Assembly (NCBI GenBank): GCA_945859605.1 | Contig: OX243824.1 | Location: forward strand, 313,831 to 377,830 | Reading direction: 5' to 3' | DNA length: 64,000 nucleotides | Source of the DNA: Lumbricus rubellus | Lineage: Eukaryota; Annelida; Clitellata; Crassiclitellata; Lumbricidae | Part shown: piece by piece, positions 33,206 through 45,116 of the stretch | Layout of the letters: each line of letters begins with the position of its first letter | How positions within the stretch are numbered: the stretch's first letter is position 1 | Translations under genes and position numbers: made by a program | Notes under the pieces: model-generated | Told to the model about the DNA's origin: nothing | Database searches by the model: none | The model's input: only the letters and a program-made list of their open reading frames with translations

Positions 33206-35690
33206 AGTGACCGAATGACTAAAAAAGGGTCATCAGCTATTTTGGCATGGAAAAATTATATGTTTTCAGGTAATTTTGACCAAAAACTAAAAAAGGTCAG
33301 AAAATCCCGTCGATGAAAATAGAAAATTTCGTCGTCGATTCGGGCGGTCGTCCAAAATGTCGCTCCTCGGCGATCGTCTTTCGGACACTCGTTCGTCCCC
33401 CGATTTTCTAGATCAAGTCTCCGTCCATGGTGACTGTCACCACACCAGTCCTTTTAAAAGTGGTTGTGACTGCCATGGTGACTGGACACCACCGTCACGA
33501 TAGAACGTTACTCCCATGCCAGAGCTGCAGGTGGTGGTCTACTACATGGTAATCGTGATGTGTGCATAATTATTATGTAGGCCTACGCAGACTTCTTTTG
33601 GACTTTGGTGTCATTTTATCAGATCTATTGTTTACAAGGATAAGCTCACTCTAGATAGTGTTATCGCGTATGCATATACGTCGAGTACCAAGCAGCATGA
33701 CTTTGTTTACTTACTATTATAATATAATATCCAGCACAGGTGCAGTCCTTTGCTTATCACTTTGATCGTCTCCAAAGCAAACGCCGTGTACTTTTCGAGT
33801 CCTGTTGCTGTTTAGACTAACGTCACAAGCAATGGACCTAGTTAGCCTACACAGGCAGAAAGAAGTTAGGACGCGCCATGGTTATAATTCTCTGCCTTTC
33901 TAAAATTTGATAACGGAAAAACCAGCGAAAAAACAATGATGTAGACATAGGCCCACAATAATGAAAGCCACCCGAACACGCAAAAGAGAATCAGTTACAT
34001 GTACGTGCTTCACTGGGCACCAGCTTATTCACGAGAGCTGTGTCACGTCAGAAAGGTTGCCTAAAAGAGTAGTCCGAAGTGAATTTTTGCGTCGTAAAAT
34101 AAAACTTGGCAGATTTCGAACAGAATTCAGGTTAGTAAATTAGTATACCTAGTCTATCCAAGCCCAAAACATAAAAATGCTAATTGTCGATAATATCTAA
34201 TGCTACTCGTGCTGGTAATAATATTATTTTTATCTGGGACAGGGCACTGCCGCACTAGACTATCGGCCTAGACTACATCATCAACATGCGAGTTTACATA
34301 CGTCAATAATCTACGATGGTAGATCTATAGGCGTTAGAAGTGTTATTGGAAACAATAATAAGAATTTACTTATTTATACCTATTCCCGCTAAAATGACAG
34401 CTTTAATCAGAGACAATTGCATCACTTCATAAATAAAATCAACATGGATAAGCTATGATACGCTAACGACTTCATTTCTTAACCTCGGTGTATGAGAGTG
34501 GGTTTAATTAAACACGTTACATCACTTCGTGATTTTTATTAAATGGCATCTCTGTTTCTGATTAGTTCCCTTCTTTCTCGATGGACATAGTAGGCCTGAA
34601 ACGCTTCGCTAGTAACTCGACATTGACCCTCGAGTGCCCAAAGAGGGGGGGGGGTCCGACCGGACCCCAGGACTGTTTTCCCCGGATAACTTTTTAAAGG
34701 CTATGAATCTGCAGAAATGCTTTTAGGTATTCCTAGACCAACCATTTGGGCATAGAATGGTATATTTTTCATGAGTATTGTCCTACCCTGTACCCCTCAA
34801 CCACAGCATATACTAAGGGTACCTCAAGATATGCGGTTGATATTCATACAAGCGTATAGGCTTCCTTCGGTAAATAACGCAAGCAAGCATAAAATGTGTC
34901 ACGAGATTATTACTTTACACCAGGTGGTGCAATTGTAGTATAAGATACATAAATCGATTGCAAATGCATTCGGGATAACATAGAATCAACTTCTATTACG
35001 ATATTCCAATCCCTTCTCCAGAAATTAGCATGAAAACGCTGGGGTCCGCGCGGACCCCTTTCTTGGGCCTTCGTGTACCAAAAAATACCTTGGGCACTCA
35101 ATTGTTAATCAGTTAACTATCATAACTATGGAAACGATAACATTGAATTTTCTACACTAGCTCTATACCGGCATCTGTTACAAAATACCATGTTTCCTTT
35201 GATACAATATACTACAGGACTGTTCTAAGGGCTCTTTCAAGGATTGTTTAGAACTGCACAACTGCTTCTTTCTCTTGCTGCCCTCCAAGGAAAATCCAAT
35301 CGGAGCAATGGCCTTTTTAAAACCAGTTTTCACTGCACATAAGTGTTTCTACAACTGCACTTGTCCGTTTTGAACTGCACATTTTTGAACAATCTCACGA
35401 TAACAACAACCGGAACCATTGACTTGACAATCCTCGAGTCAAGCCTTGTTAGCAGATAGAACAGAGTCAGTAGATGAGTAGATAATTAATCGATCTATTG
35501 AACTACAACATGATCAATAATGTTATTTATCAAATTGTGAATTCATCTTAGAACTTAGAGGAACTCTGTAGACTTTAGAGCTGTACAGATTCGACAAGAC
35601 AATCCACTATTTTAGCCTACTAACCACATAATTATCACAACAGTTACTATCTGGTTATTATTCTGGTTTGTACTAAACGAATAGGTTATA
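33206..35690 (+). repeat. Upstream segment of copy D, duplicate of 22896-25342
   Basis: Non-coding tandem-duplicated segment. Compared with the C copy it lacks AGGCCT at 34144, has TAGCCTA at 35613-35619 where C has only TA, and has an extra AGATCT at about 34321. It preserves the uninterrupted target of the TATA-flanked element. Confidence 0.85.
34623..35108. mobile_element. TTAA-type MITE with GC-rich palindromes (D copy)
   Basis: The left boundary TTGA (34623-34626, probably mutated TTAA) is followed by CCCTCGAGTGCCCAA. The right end is TTGGGCACTCAATTG followed by TTAA (35105-35108). The ends match at 12 of 15. It holds the palindromes GGGGTCCGACCGGACCCC and GGGGTCCGCGCGGACCCC, one near each end. 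Confidence 0.75.
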
Positions 35691-35705
35691 CGCTACATGA
35701 TAGAC

Positions 35706-35880
35706 CTACATGGGCGGAGTTTATCAGGGGCTTGGGTGGGGGGGCTAAGCCCATCCAAGAGGGCCCAATTTCAACTTTTTTATCATGAAAAATGTATCCT
35801 TTCACTGGGTTAGCCCTCCCAATAACGCCCAGACTCGGGGTTAGCCCCCCAAGAACGGAAACCAAACTCCGCCCATGTAG
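35706..35880. mobile_element. MITE immediately upstream of copy D
   Basis: Same element as 29223-29400, with 17-bp perfect terminal repeats CTACATGGGCGGAGTTT. It ends 83 bp before the start codon of D. Confidence 0.85.
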
Positions 35881-35963
35881 GCTTAGACCTACATACAAGT
35901 CCTATACTTATATCTACAATCACTTTCGTTTTGTTGAATGCTTTAGGTTGTTGCGGGATCAAA

Positions 35964-38789
35964 ATGGAAGATATAGTATCGAAGTTTCTTGTCAGCACTT
36001 GTCGTATGAGCGCAAAGTTTAACATAAATAGCGAGTCTGATCATTTTCTTACCATTCCGTTAGTACGGGGTTATTATCGTGGAGTGAACTATACAACTAC
36101 ATTGTGCGGTAGCCAGGCCGAGTTCTATATTCAGCCTATTAGACCCTGTATCGACGACCTTGACATTCTGCAAACCGTTGATAACCACTTAGCATCAGAC
36201 TCTTATGGCTGTGAAATTTTTCAAGGAATTCGCGACCTCTGTGATGTCATTATATGTACTAAACTTGAAGCATACGAACAAAACCCATCATTCGTTCGAT
36301 TACGATACCAATTCCTTGGAACTTATGACTGGAATTTAGAGGAGTATAAGTTCACAAACATGCCTGCGACGAGTTTCACGCAGCACGATTGGAGTCCAGC
36401 AAACGTAGTAGAAATTTTGAAGAATAGGAAATTGCTTTCTAGCGTCAATGGAAAAGTGACAGAGTTAGATGAAAAATTTAAAAATAATGTGACTGCGAAT
36501 GGACCAGCACTGACAGACAAATATACCATGTCAGACACAACATCAGTAGACATAGTCCATTGCATGCCTTGTCCAAAATGGCCACTGGCAGCTGAAGAAT
36601 GGCCGAATCGAATAAGATATAATGGATGGCCAAGCAGTGCAACAATAAGCAAAGTGGTTCGTGATGGATGCGACGTTGTTCCAGTCACACATCGCGACAT
36701 GCACGAAGAACTGGATCAATGGAGATTATCATTTTCACGAGCAGAGGTTATTTTGATTCAGAGTTGGACTCCAACTCAACAGCTCATCTACCATTTGCTC
36801 CGGTTCTTTGCCAAGAGAGAATTTATCCGAAAGAACTGTCCAAAAACGGACGAGGTTGTATGCACTTACCACCTGAAGACGCTGATGCTGTGGTTCTGCG
36901 AAAAGGAATCAACAGAATGGTGGCAGGCGTACAGTGTTTTGTCAATTTGCTGCAAGTTACTTGGAAAACTGTCCGAATGTTTGAAGCACAAACACTGTCC
37001 AAACTACTTTATCCCAGCAGCAAATCTTTTGGGTCATGAATTCAATAATGAAATTCTACACCAAACCATCAAAATTGTTCATAATTTTAACGACGCAGAC
37101 AAAATAACTCGATGGTTTGTGGCTCATTATATTCTACCAGTTTACCCGGAATTGTGTAATGAAAACGAGACTCTTCCAAAAAAGGTGACTCTTGAGAGAT
37201 GCAGGGAAGCCGTTTGTGACTATCGTGAGAAACGCCAACTAAATGATTTAAATATGACAATATTCAAGTGTGCAGAAAAATGCTTTGTGACTCTGGAGTT
37301 TTTTTATAGCATGCAACGGGTGGGCAGGCATACATTCACAGTAGGAGACGTCGAAATGTCATTGGAATGGCTTATAGATGCGACTGCTATTTCCAAGATC
37401 GACAATACTCTCGCAGATTATATGAAAGCATTGATATTGTTCCACATGTCACAGTTCATACTCTCTTCCAAATTGCAGTGCGATGTTGAATTCCTGTTTG
37501 ATATCTGGATTCATATAATAAGACAATCTCATATTGTTGAAATTTCTAATTCTGCGATGTCACTTCGTGTCTTACACAGAAGCTTGTTCTATTTCAATCG
37601 CGCTGAACAAATTTTGAAACATTTAGCATTCAATTATTCAAAGAACGAGAGTTGCTTAATCAGAATGGTTTCCATGTTGAACCTTCAATCGTCACTTAGT
37701 TCCCACGACACGTCTTCAAGCAAAACTGAGGCTGCAGCTCGACTCTACCTAGCTGCACTGTTTTCTTTCATTGGCTACCGTCAATGTGCGGTGCATTTGT
37801 GTTCTCAAGTTGCAACGAGTCTTAAACAAGAGAACGACCAATGTCGTGAAATTCGCAAATTAAAAGTTAGCAGTTTGCTATTTATGGATGATATGGCAAC
37901 GATCGCAGGTTTTCTTCTACTACGTAGAAATATTCTTCGAATTCCAACCAAAGGCATTTTATCGATAAGTATTGATCTGTTTGTGCGCTACCTGCTTATT
38001 CAATGCAGCCACGAAAGACTGTTAATTAAAGATACGATTGGTGTGTCTTTACTGTTTGAGGCAGACTTTTGCCTTGCTGCTATGATGCGATATAGGTCTA
38101 GGAAGATCCCCCAAATCCTCGTCTACTCTCGGTGCACAGAAGAATCAGCAACAGATATCGTCCTACCTGGAAGCACTGATATATCAGAAGCACTGATAAG
38201 AATTTCTACTGATTACATGACACGTTTTTATGCTTCACTTTCAGCAGAGTTTGGTACAAATTTCAACTTAGCGCCATGCTACGAAGCTCTCAGTCTGTAT
38301 ATATGTCGCAGATATGAAGATGTAATACATCTGTGTGAAAAGTTGTTGGAAGAGTCTGATCATGATCGTGACTCAGACTTAGAAGAGTTTCAGTTTCTGA
38401 ATGTAAATATCAACTTGTGCTTTATTGCATATTTTGATGAAGATATTCAGGCTTTGGTCGGATTTCAACTGCTCGTTTTGCGTTTGACACTGGTGCAGCA
38501 CCATGTCTTTAAGGATAAGTTCAGCGACAATGGCAAATGGATGAAAGGTTTTCAACTGAAAGATCGCGGCAAACAATTGTTTTATTATACAAAACACTAT
38601 GATGCATTCAAGCCCATATTAAGAAGACAATTTCTGGGAAATTATTTAAAACTGCGATGTTTGTTAGACCTCGGATTTCCATTGTTTGAGGTGAAAGCGG
38701 CTTTTCGATGTTTGAAAAGTGGTTTTCTATTTGAACACACGTTGTTGCAATTCATGCGCAAAAAAATTGCCAGATGTTATCAGAAATGA
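35964..38789 (+). CDS. cGAS-like receptor (Mab-21 domain) copy D, 941 aa
   Basis: Single-exon frame of 941 codons starting at MEDIVSKFLV, with the same context and length as C. The catalytic signature is kept: CGSQAEFYIQP, DDLDIL (D65, D67) and SVDIVHC (D196). WRLSFSRAE, CTYHLKTLMLWFCE and CPNYFIPAANLL follow. It differs from C mainly in patches: residues 26-48, the ALEFFYSMQRVGRHTF region, and the C-terminal stretch KDKFSDNGKW, where C has ETNMLNDNNKW. The C-terminal TPR-like segment is intact. It is the tandem sister of C and shares its MITE-containing 5' region, so the two are probably expressed alike. The function is inferred as an innate nucleic-acid sensor making a cyclic dinucleotide. 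Confidence 0.88.
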   Translation: MEDIVSKFLVSTCRMSAKFNINSESDHFLTIPLVRGYYRGVNYTTTLCGSQAEFYIQPIRPCIDDLDILQTVDNHLASDSYGCEIFQGIRDLCDVIICTKLEAYEQNPSFVRLRYQFLGTYDWNLEEYKFTNMPATSFTQHDWSPANVVEILKNRKLLSSVNGKVTELDEKFKNNVTANGPALTDKYTMSDTTSVDIVHCMPCPKWPLAAEEWPNRIRYNGWPSSATISKVVRDGCDVVPVTHRDMHEELDQWRLSFSRAEVILIQSWTPTQQLIYHLLRFFAKREFIRKNCPKTDEVVCTYHLKTLMLWFCEKESTEWWQAYSVLSICCKLLGKLSECLKHKHCPNYFIPAANLLGHEFNNEILHQTIKIVHNFNDADKITRWFVAHYILPVYPELCNENETLPKKVTLERCREAVCDYREKRQLNDLNMTIFKCAEKCFVTLEFFYSMQRVGRHTFTVGDVEMSLEWLIDATAISKIDNTLADYMKALILFHMSQFILSSKLQCDVEFLFDIWIHIIRQSHIVEISNSAMSLRVLHRSLFYFNRAEQILKHLAFNYSKNESCLIRMVSMLNLQSSLSSHDTSSSKTEAAARLYLAALFSFIGYRQCAVHLCSQVATSLKQENDQCREIRKLKVSSLLFMDDMATIAGFLLLRRNILRIPTKGILSISIDLFVRYLLIQCSHERLLIKDTIGVSLLFEADFCLAAMMRYRSRKIPQILVYSRCTEESATDIVLPGSTDISEALIRISTDYMTRFYASLSAEFGTNFNLAPCYEALSLYICRRYEDVIHLCEKLLEESDHDRDSDLEEFQFLNVNINLCFIAYFDEDIQALVGFQLLVLRLTLVQHHVFKDKFSDNGKWMKGFQLKDRGKQLFYYTKHYDAFKPILRRQFLGNYLKLRCLLDLGFPLFEVKAAFRCLKSGFLFEHTLLQFMRKKIARCYQK

Positions 38790-39680
38790 TTGTTTTAATA
38801 TCTTGTACTTAACCTTTACTAACCTTTAGGAGTATAGTGAATGAATTATCAGACATTTTAACTGTGGCATTTTTATTCAACTGTTGGTGTGTATATCTTT
38901 TCACTCGAAGTTAACTTGGTTGTAACTTATAAGCCAAAACATGCTTGATGTTAACCCTCATTCGAACCAGCGAAAATCCAACTTAATTTGAACATGGTCA
39001 TGGGTAGAGCCCAATTTAGTGCTTTTTATATGCCAATTGTGTAAGATGATATCAGAATAACTAAAAGCAACAATATAATTATCAGTCTTTCTATGCAACA
39101 TAAATCATTTTTATAATAAATGTTAAACTAAATGTTTAGTAACATTAATTGTGACGGTTTGTCATACATGTATGATCGATTAGATAATAATTATTGTACA
39201 TCAATAAAATTTGGAAATCAAATGAATAAATCATAATTCTTGTATAAAATCGTACCAAAATGTTGTTATGTTAAAAGTCTGACTACAGTAGGCTATCTAC
39301 CCTCAGCACCTACATTCCGCCACTACTGAGTACTGACTCATTGCATTCATCCTCGGTGTCTTTTAGCTGAGCCCCGATGCAGAACAGTGTTGGACTGGCA
39401 TTCATTCCATGCTTCTGCATCCGTAGATTGGAATCGACTTTCACTCTCTGTACTTAAATAAACTTCACTTCCATCAAAAAGCAACTCAGAACTCCTATTT
39501 TTCTGGCTTGGCTTTCAAGTGTTTGGGTATATAACGCTATTTTCTTCTGGCGACACACACAAATACACGAACACACGCACACGCACATTCATTCATTCAT
39601 TCATATCGGAAATTTATTTAGCGCCGCTTCAGGGTTACTACTCAGAAGCGCTGTCGACCAAACTCTGTTATGATACTACA
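38790..39680 (+). repeat. 3' flank of the duplication unit, copy D
   Basis: Homologous to the C and A flanks up to about 39680, where homology ends. It carries TAGGCTA at 39289-39295 where A, B and C have CA. Confidence 0.75.
39225..39230 (+). promoter_or_regulatory. Polyadenylation signal, copy D
   Basis: AATAAA in the conserved context, 436 bp after the D stop. Confidence 0.6.
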
Positions 39681-40389
39681 ACTGTGTCCCAATAAATCGG
39701 GGCCCTTTTTATAATGTGAATAAACAGGCAAATCTTAATCGATTTTCAAAATTTCAAAACTAAAGGAGTTGTGCAGTTCTAAAAATTTCCTGAAAACAGC
39801 CATGCGCCGTGCACCGCCGATTGTGGTTCGGAGTGAATGTGCCGGTTTGTTTGGATTTTAAGCTGTGCGATTGCAGATGTCTCATCTATTTTAGCGTAGG
39901 CCGATAATAATGAGTGCTTCTCTGCTTCTGTGATGTTTGTCTGGACAATCGCATGACACATTTATGTTCTCGACGATTCAGCTCCATCTACGATCATCTC
40001 CGTATGACAGACGCCACGAGCACCATGTGCTCTTTAACAACAAAAAACGAATTGATCAGAATTTCCACGCGCTTCTCCGGCAAGCTCCCAGGAATGGACT
40101 ATAAAGACTCAAGCAACAATTCTGGATCATCATCATCATCAATATCATAGGGCTCAATGCCCGTAAGAGTCCGACGCCACTCTCTGTCTGAGTCTGTCCA
40201 CGACCGTCTGAATCCCAGGCCGTACACAAGGGATTATGACGTAACAGAAGGCGGCTGAATGCATGCAGCTGTTACTGCTTGGTATGCATTCAGATACACT
40301 GCTTTCTAGCTTAAATAATTAATTAGCCTACTAAAAATTCTATGCTAAGTATGTACGCATACAGAAGTATGTATTTGTGTATATGGATA
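39681..40389. other. Intergenic, no feature recognised
   Basis: Beyond the end of the family flank. Two short open frames here lack any domain resemblance. Confidence 0.4.
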
Positions 40390-41093
40390 TTTATATAGCG
40401 CCTTACAATAACTTCACAAAGGCCTGTAACACAGTTCTAAACAAGGGCATCTTAGGTGACTCTAAGACTGTTTCATGAGATACATGCAGTGCAGAATTGT
40501 GAATAGGAATACAGAGGTGTATATATATATACCATATATGCTCATGGGCATTTATATAGCGCCTTACAATAACCTCACAAAGGCCTTTAACATAGCTACC
40601 CCACAGTTCTAAACAAGGGCATCCTAGGTGACTCTGAGACTGTTTCATGAGATACATGCAGTGCAGAAGTGTTAATAAGCATACAGAGGTATGTACATGG
40701 ACATGGACATTTATATAGCGCCTTACAATAACCTCACAAAGGCCTTTAACATAGCTACCCCCTAGTTCTAAACAAGGGCATCCTAGGTGACTCTGACACT
40801 GTTTCATGAGATACATGCAGTGCCGAAGTGTGAATAAGCATACAGAGGTATGTACATGGACATTTATATAGCGCCTTACAATAACCTCACAAAGGCCTTT
40901 AACATAGCTACCCCACAGTTCTAAACAAGGGCATCCTAGGTGACTCTGAGACTGTTTCATGAGATACATGCAGTGCAGAAGTGTGAATAAGCACACAGAG
41001 GTATGTACATGGACATTTATATAGCGCCTTACAATAACCTCACAAAGGTCTTTAACATAGCTACCCCACAGTTCTAAACAAGGGTATCTTAAT
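40390..41093. repeat. Tandem satellite, 153-161 bp units, about 4.6 copies
   Basis: TTTATATAGCGCC marks each unit at 40390, 40551, 40710, 40863 and 41016, giving periods of 161, 159, 153 and 153 bp. Each unit also has CAAGGGCATC, GTGACTCT and GAGATACATGCAGTGC. The last two complete units are the most similar. A long minus-strand open frame across the array is a by-product of the periodicity. Confidence 0.92.
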
Positions 41094-43292
41094 CTCCCTT
41101 GATATAATGTGACAAAAGAAATACAGTAATTAATGAGCGATAATTTTACAAGACACATAATAAAATCACAGACAAAAATAAATCTCAACAAGTCAATGCA
41201 CTAGTGTTTTTATTTACAGTTACTTTATCTGAAGCTCTCTTGCAGTAATTATTTAGAAATATGTTCGCAACACAACTCAATGATGTCTGTGCTAGAGATA
41301 GCATAGCATAGTTTTACCACAAGGGCATTCTACACAGACAGTACCTGATTTTTTTTAAATTGTTGACAAATCGACAAATTCGAGACATTCTGTTGACTGC
41401 CTACACTGCCCTACAGTCAAGAACTTTGCCTCACATTCTTTAGTTGCAACAGTTTATTTCCAATATCCTGCAATAAAAACTAAGGAGTCACAGACTCAGA
41501 CTCTGTAATTTCAACGTCATCACATGCAACTAGAAATGCAACTAGACAACAATTCCTGGACAATGTCATCATTTACCTCATTACTATGGCCAACAATATA
41601 AGCTCCCTGTACAATTAAATCTTTCACTGTAATATTTCCATGTGAAGCAAATACAACACACAGAAGAATAATTATTTTCAATTTTCTCCACATTGCTTAT
41701 TTATGCTGTTGCTGTCTGAAATCACACAAAATATTAAATAGCCTAAAGCTAACTGGCAAAGTATAATCTTTTAAGTAGGCTGCAGTGAGATTTTTCACTA
41801 GCACCATAGCTGCAACATCTTTGTTTGGTGAGAAAGTGACGTTATTATAAAAGTCTGCACTGTAGTTGCCTCTTGCAAAGACTGCTGGTGCCATCACCTG
41901 TAATGCATCCGCCTATACACGATGCCTTAGGCTCTACATAAATTTCATCCAGAAGTAAGATAACCAGCTTTAACTGGTAATATGCGACTCACCTCTTTAA
42001 ACTTCAACATTCAGAGTCCTCAGTATTTTAATCACTGTAGTAATGCGTCAACAGTATAAATACATAAACAATAATATTGTAATCACGAAGTGTAATCCAA
42101 CGAGAATCAGACAATTTTTCACGAAGTCATCAGTTCTTAAGAGCAGTTCATCATACGAAGAAATTTCATCGTGTTCTATCCATTTATGAAGTTCTTCGTT
42201 TTAACGTGCAGACAGTTCAGGGTCAAAAGTCAAACAATAAACACTGACATTCTCCTCTGCGTGTTCTTTCATTTCATTGTAGTTTCTACGTCAGTTGGGG
42301 ATAGCATGTCTGTGGCATTCTGAAAGTCTGTAAAGAAATCATTTAAAATTGAATTGACCCTCACGGTGCTTAACCTGAACTAACCGACACTCACGACAAA
42401 GCTACCCTAGGGATAAATAGTCTGTATTTTTGGTATGCAACAATGACAACTCCGACAGCGCTATACAAGTAAGGTTACAAACTTACAATAAGCCCATTTA
42501 GAATAAATACGAAATTAATTCGGGTGAATTAAAATTATAGTACCAAACTGAGGGTAAACATTTAGGGTAAACCCGAAGACTGCGTGCATATCCATGCAAA
42601 GAGTATGACCGAACGAGACATCGCTGAAAAAAACAGCGCTACGGCCTTAGTTTGTCGTTGTCAAGGCGCCCTTGTGGCAGCATGGCTGCGTTATGGCGCC
42701 ATAGAAATTGTCGTCATAATTATTAGTTTCGAATTTATATTTACTCATATTTATTGCATATTTCCCCTATCTATAATTTTATTAACTTGGCCGTTTTACT
42801 TAGATCTCGCGTTGATTGCTTACTTACTGAGCGCATTGTATCGTGAAATGCGGCTGATAGGTCGCAGCGCTCTACTTTAGCTAAGTCTTTGGCAACCATA
42901 ATTATTGTTTTGAGGAGTCTGAATGGGTAATCCGGTATTTTAGCGTCCCAATGATTTCCGCGTGTCGCTTAGCATAGTAAATTGTTTGCCTATTATACCA
43001 ACGTTATTTTTCATCAATCCTACTTCTATTGAAGCAAAACTTAGGCACTCAGTTTTCGGGATTACCCGTATATCATAAGTATTGCACTGCGTACATAATA
43101 TTACCACACAGAGACGCAATATCCGTTTTATATACCGCTCATAACCTATATTCATTTAAGCAGTGCTGACAAATAATAATTATAGCCATTGCAATAGCGA
43201 TATATCTAGCAGTAGCAGACGGCGAAGATAGGCCTAATCATGTTTTGTAGGGTGTCAACATTACGATGGTCCGTACTCTTCCGATTTATAAC
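41094..43292. other. Intergenic with decayed coding segments on the minus strand
   Basis: On the minus strand, 42290-42060 reads EMKEHAEENVSVYCLTFDPE and, after one stop, EELHKWIEHDEISSYDELLL. 41897-41697 reads MAPAVFARGNYSADFYNNVT onward and is preceded by a good splice acceptor (TTACAG at 41900). 41690-41530 continues in frame after a stop as GAYIVGHSNEVNDDIVQELL. Amino-acid composition looks coding, but stops and a frameshift interrupt it and I do not recognise the family. The rest of the interval shows nothing. Confidence 0.35.
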
Positions 43293-43296
43293 TTAA

Positions 43297-45112
43297 CCCA
43301 TTTTAGCCCACAGTTCCACTTCTGGAACAAGGGGGATAAAATGTCACTGGTTACGTACTTTGAACTTCCCACCATAAGTAATGGACAGGAAGTGCTTAGC
43401 AATAAACAATACATCAATTTTCGGTGAAACTTCATTGAATTTTTTTTTGTAATTAATCAATTACAATTTTTTTACTTTTTACATTAATTATTTCCTGTTT
43501 CCGTTGGAAATGTCCAGAAGAAGGTAATTATTACAATATCATTACTTATTTCAATTTTTTTTTCATAACTAATCTCAACTGGAAATACTGTATAGAAATT
43601 TGTGTAATACTTCGCAATTGTTTAAAAACAATTATCCTAAGGAATTTAGTAATTTGAACTTTATGTTCCATATGTGGAACTGTGGGAATCAGCAAGCAGC
43701 ACAATGGCTAGTTAAAATTTGTATTTTCTGACGTAATCCTTGACTAATACGAGTTCCCCGCCAACAAGGCTGCAATGGGGTTGCTAGCCCTATAGGCCTA
43801 CTCGGCCTGGAGGGCTACTAGGCCTACAGGGCTACTGACCTTACAGGGCTACTGGGCCTAAGAGGCTGCTCAAGTACGACACCATTTGCACAGGGACGAT
43901 AACCCTCTGACGTAATCTCTGGCTATTACGAGTTCCCCGCCAACAAGACTGCAATAGTCCTGCTAAGCCTATAGGCCTACTAGGCGTGGAGGACTACTAG
44001 GCCTACAGGGCCTACGGAGCTACCGGGCCTAAGAGGCTGCTCTAGTATGCCTACTCGGTCTGGAGGGCTATAGGCCTACTCGGCCTGGAGGGCTACTAGG
44101 CCTACAGGGCTACTGACCTTACAGGGCTACTGGGCCTAAGAGGCTGCTCAAGTACGACACCATCTGCACATCGACGATCATCCTCTTACGTAATACCTGG
44201 CTAATACGAGTTTCCCGCCAACAAGGCTGCAATAAGGCTGCTAGGCCTATAGGCCTAGATAACGTTTAGGCCTACAGGGCTACTAGGCCTAATAGGCTGC
44301 TCTATAGTATGAGTCACACACCATCTGCACATCGATCATCCTCTTACGTAATACCTGGCTAATACGAGTTTCCCGCCAACAAGGCAGCATTACGGCTGCT
44401 AGGCCTATAGGCCTATTAGGCCTAAAGGGCGATTAGGCCTACATGGCTACTAGGCCTAATGGGCTGCTCTAGTATGTGTCACAGCACCATCTGCACAGCG
44501 ACAATCACCCTCTGACGTAATCCCTGGCTAATACGAGTTGCCCGCCAACAGGGCTGCATTAGGGCTGCTAGGCCTAGAGGGCTACTAGGCCTACAGGGCT
44601 ATTAGGCCTAAAAGGCTGGTTTAGGGCTGTCTGGTATGTGCCTTGGCACCCTCTGCACTGCTACGATTAGCGTGTGACAAAATCCGGGGCTTATACCAGC
44701 TCCCCCGCCGACGGGGTCGGAATTCAACCTTTTCCCGAGTATGCTCGGGCTACACGCTTTTGGCATGGTTTATGCAGCCCGAGTATACTCGGGCTACACG
44801 CTAAAGGGGTTAATCTCCATGAAAGTTGCTTCCCACACTTTCACAAAACCAACTAGACATGCAAGCTGTGAATTTTTTGCTGTTTAGCTTCACTAGAAAC
44901 TTCATCAGAACTAAATAAGAAATTATCTTACAACAATGTTCATGTACCTGACATGATCCCACAGTTCCACTTCTGGAACAAACATATTTTGTGCAAATTT
45001 CTATGGAAAAAATATAATTAAATTTCACAGAATATTTTTCCTCTTCATTTTGTCACTAAAGCAATAGTATAAAAGAAAAAAAATTCGGAAAAAAAATTCG
45101 GGCTAAAATGGG
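43297..45112. mobile_element. TTAA element carrying a minisatellite
   Basis: TTAA at 43293-43296 and 45113-45116, with perfect 13-bp inverted ends CCCATTTTAGCCC. The 1816-bp body has CCCACAGTTCCACTTCTGGA near both ends in the same orientation and one inverted partial copy (TGTGGAACTGTGGG, 43673). The centre is the array 43725-44680. No transposase frame is present. piggyBac-like by target and CCC ends. Confidence 0.9.
43725..44680. repeat. Minisatellite rich in TAGGCCTA
   Basis: About six units start with a sequence like GACGTAATCCCTGGCTAATA (43728, 43907, 44188, 44346, 44514, 44666) and continue CGAGTTCCCCGCCAACA. Each unit is followed by several GGGCTACTAGGCCTACA sub-repeats and ends in GCACCATCTGCACA. 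Unit lengths vary, about 150-280 bp, because the sub-repeat number varies. Confidence 0.88.
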
Positions 45113-45116
45113 TTAA

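Noticed and set aside
34321..34330. AGATCT insertion in D at a TA as a second scar type
   Set aside because: Only one case, and it can be a TAGGCCTA scar changed by two transitions, so it is not counted separately.
40403..41191. 262-codon minus-strand frame with four internal protein repeats
   Set aside because: It runs through the 153-bp satellite. 153 is a multiple of three, so the frame stays open by periodicity. No family resemblance.
43725..44680. CRISPR array
   Set aside because: Units are not short identical repeats with unique spacers. It is a eukaryotic minisatellite inside a transposon.
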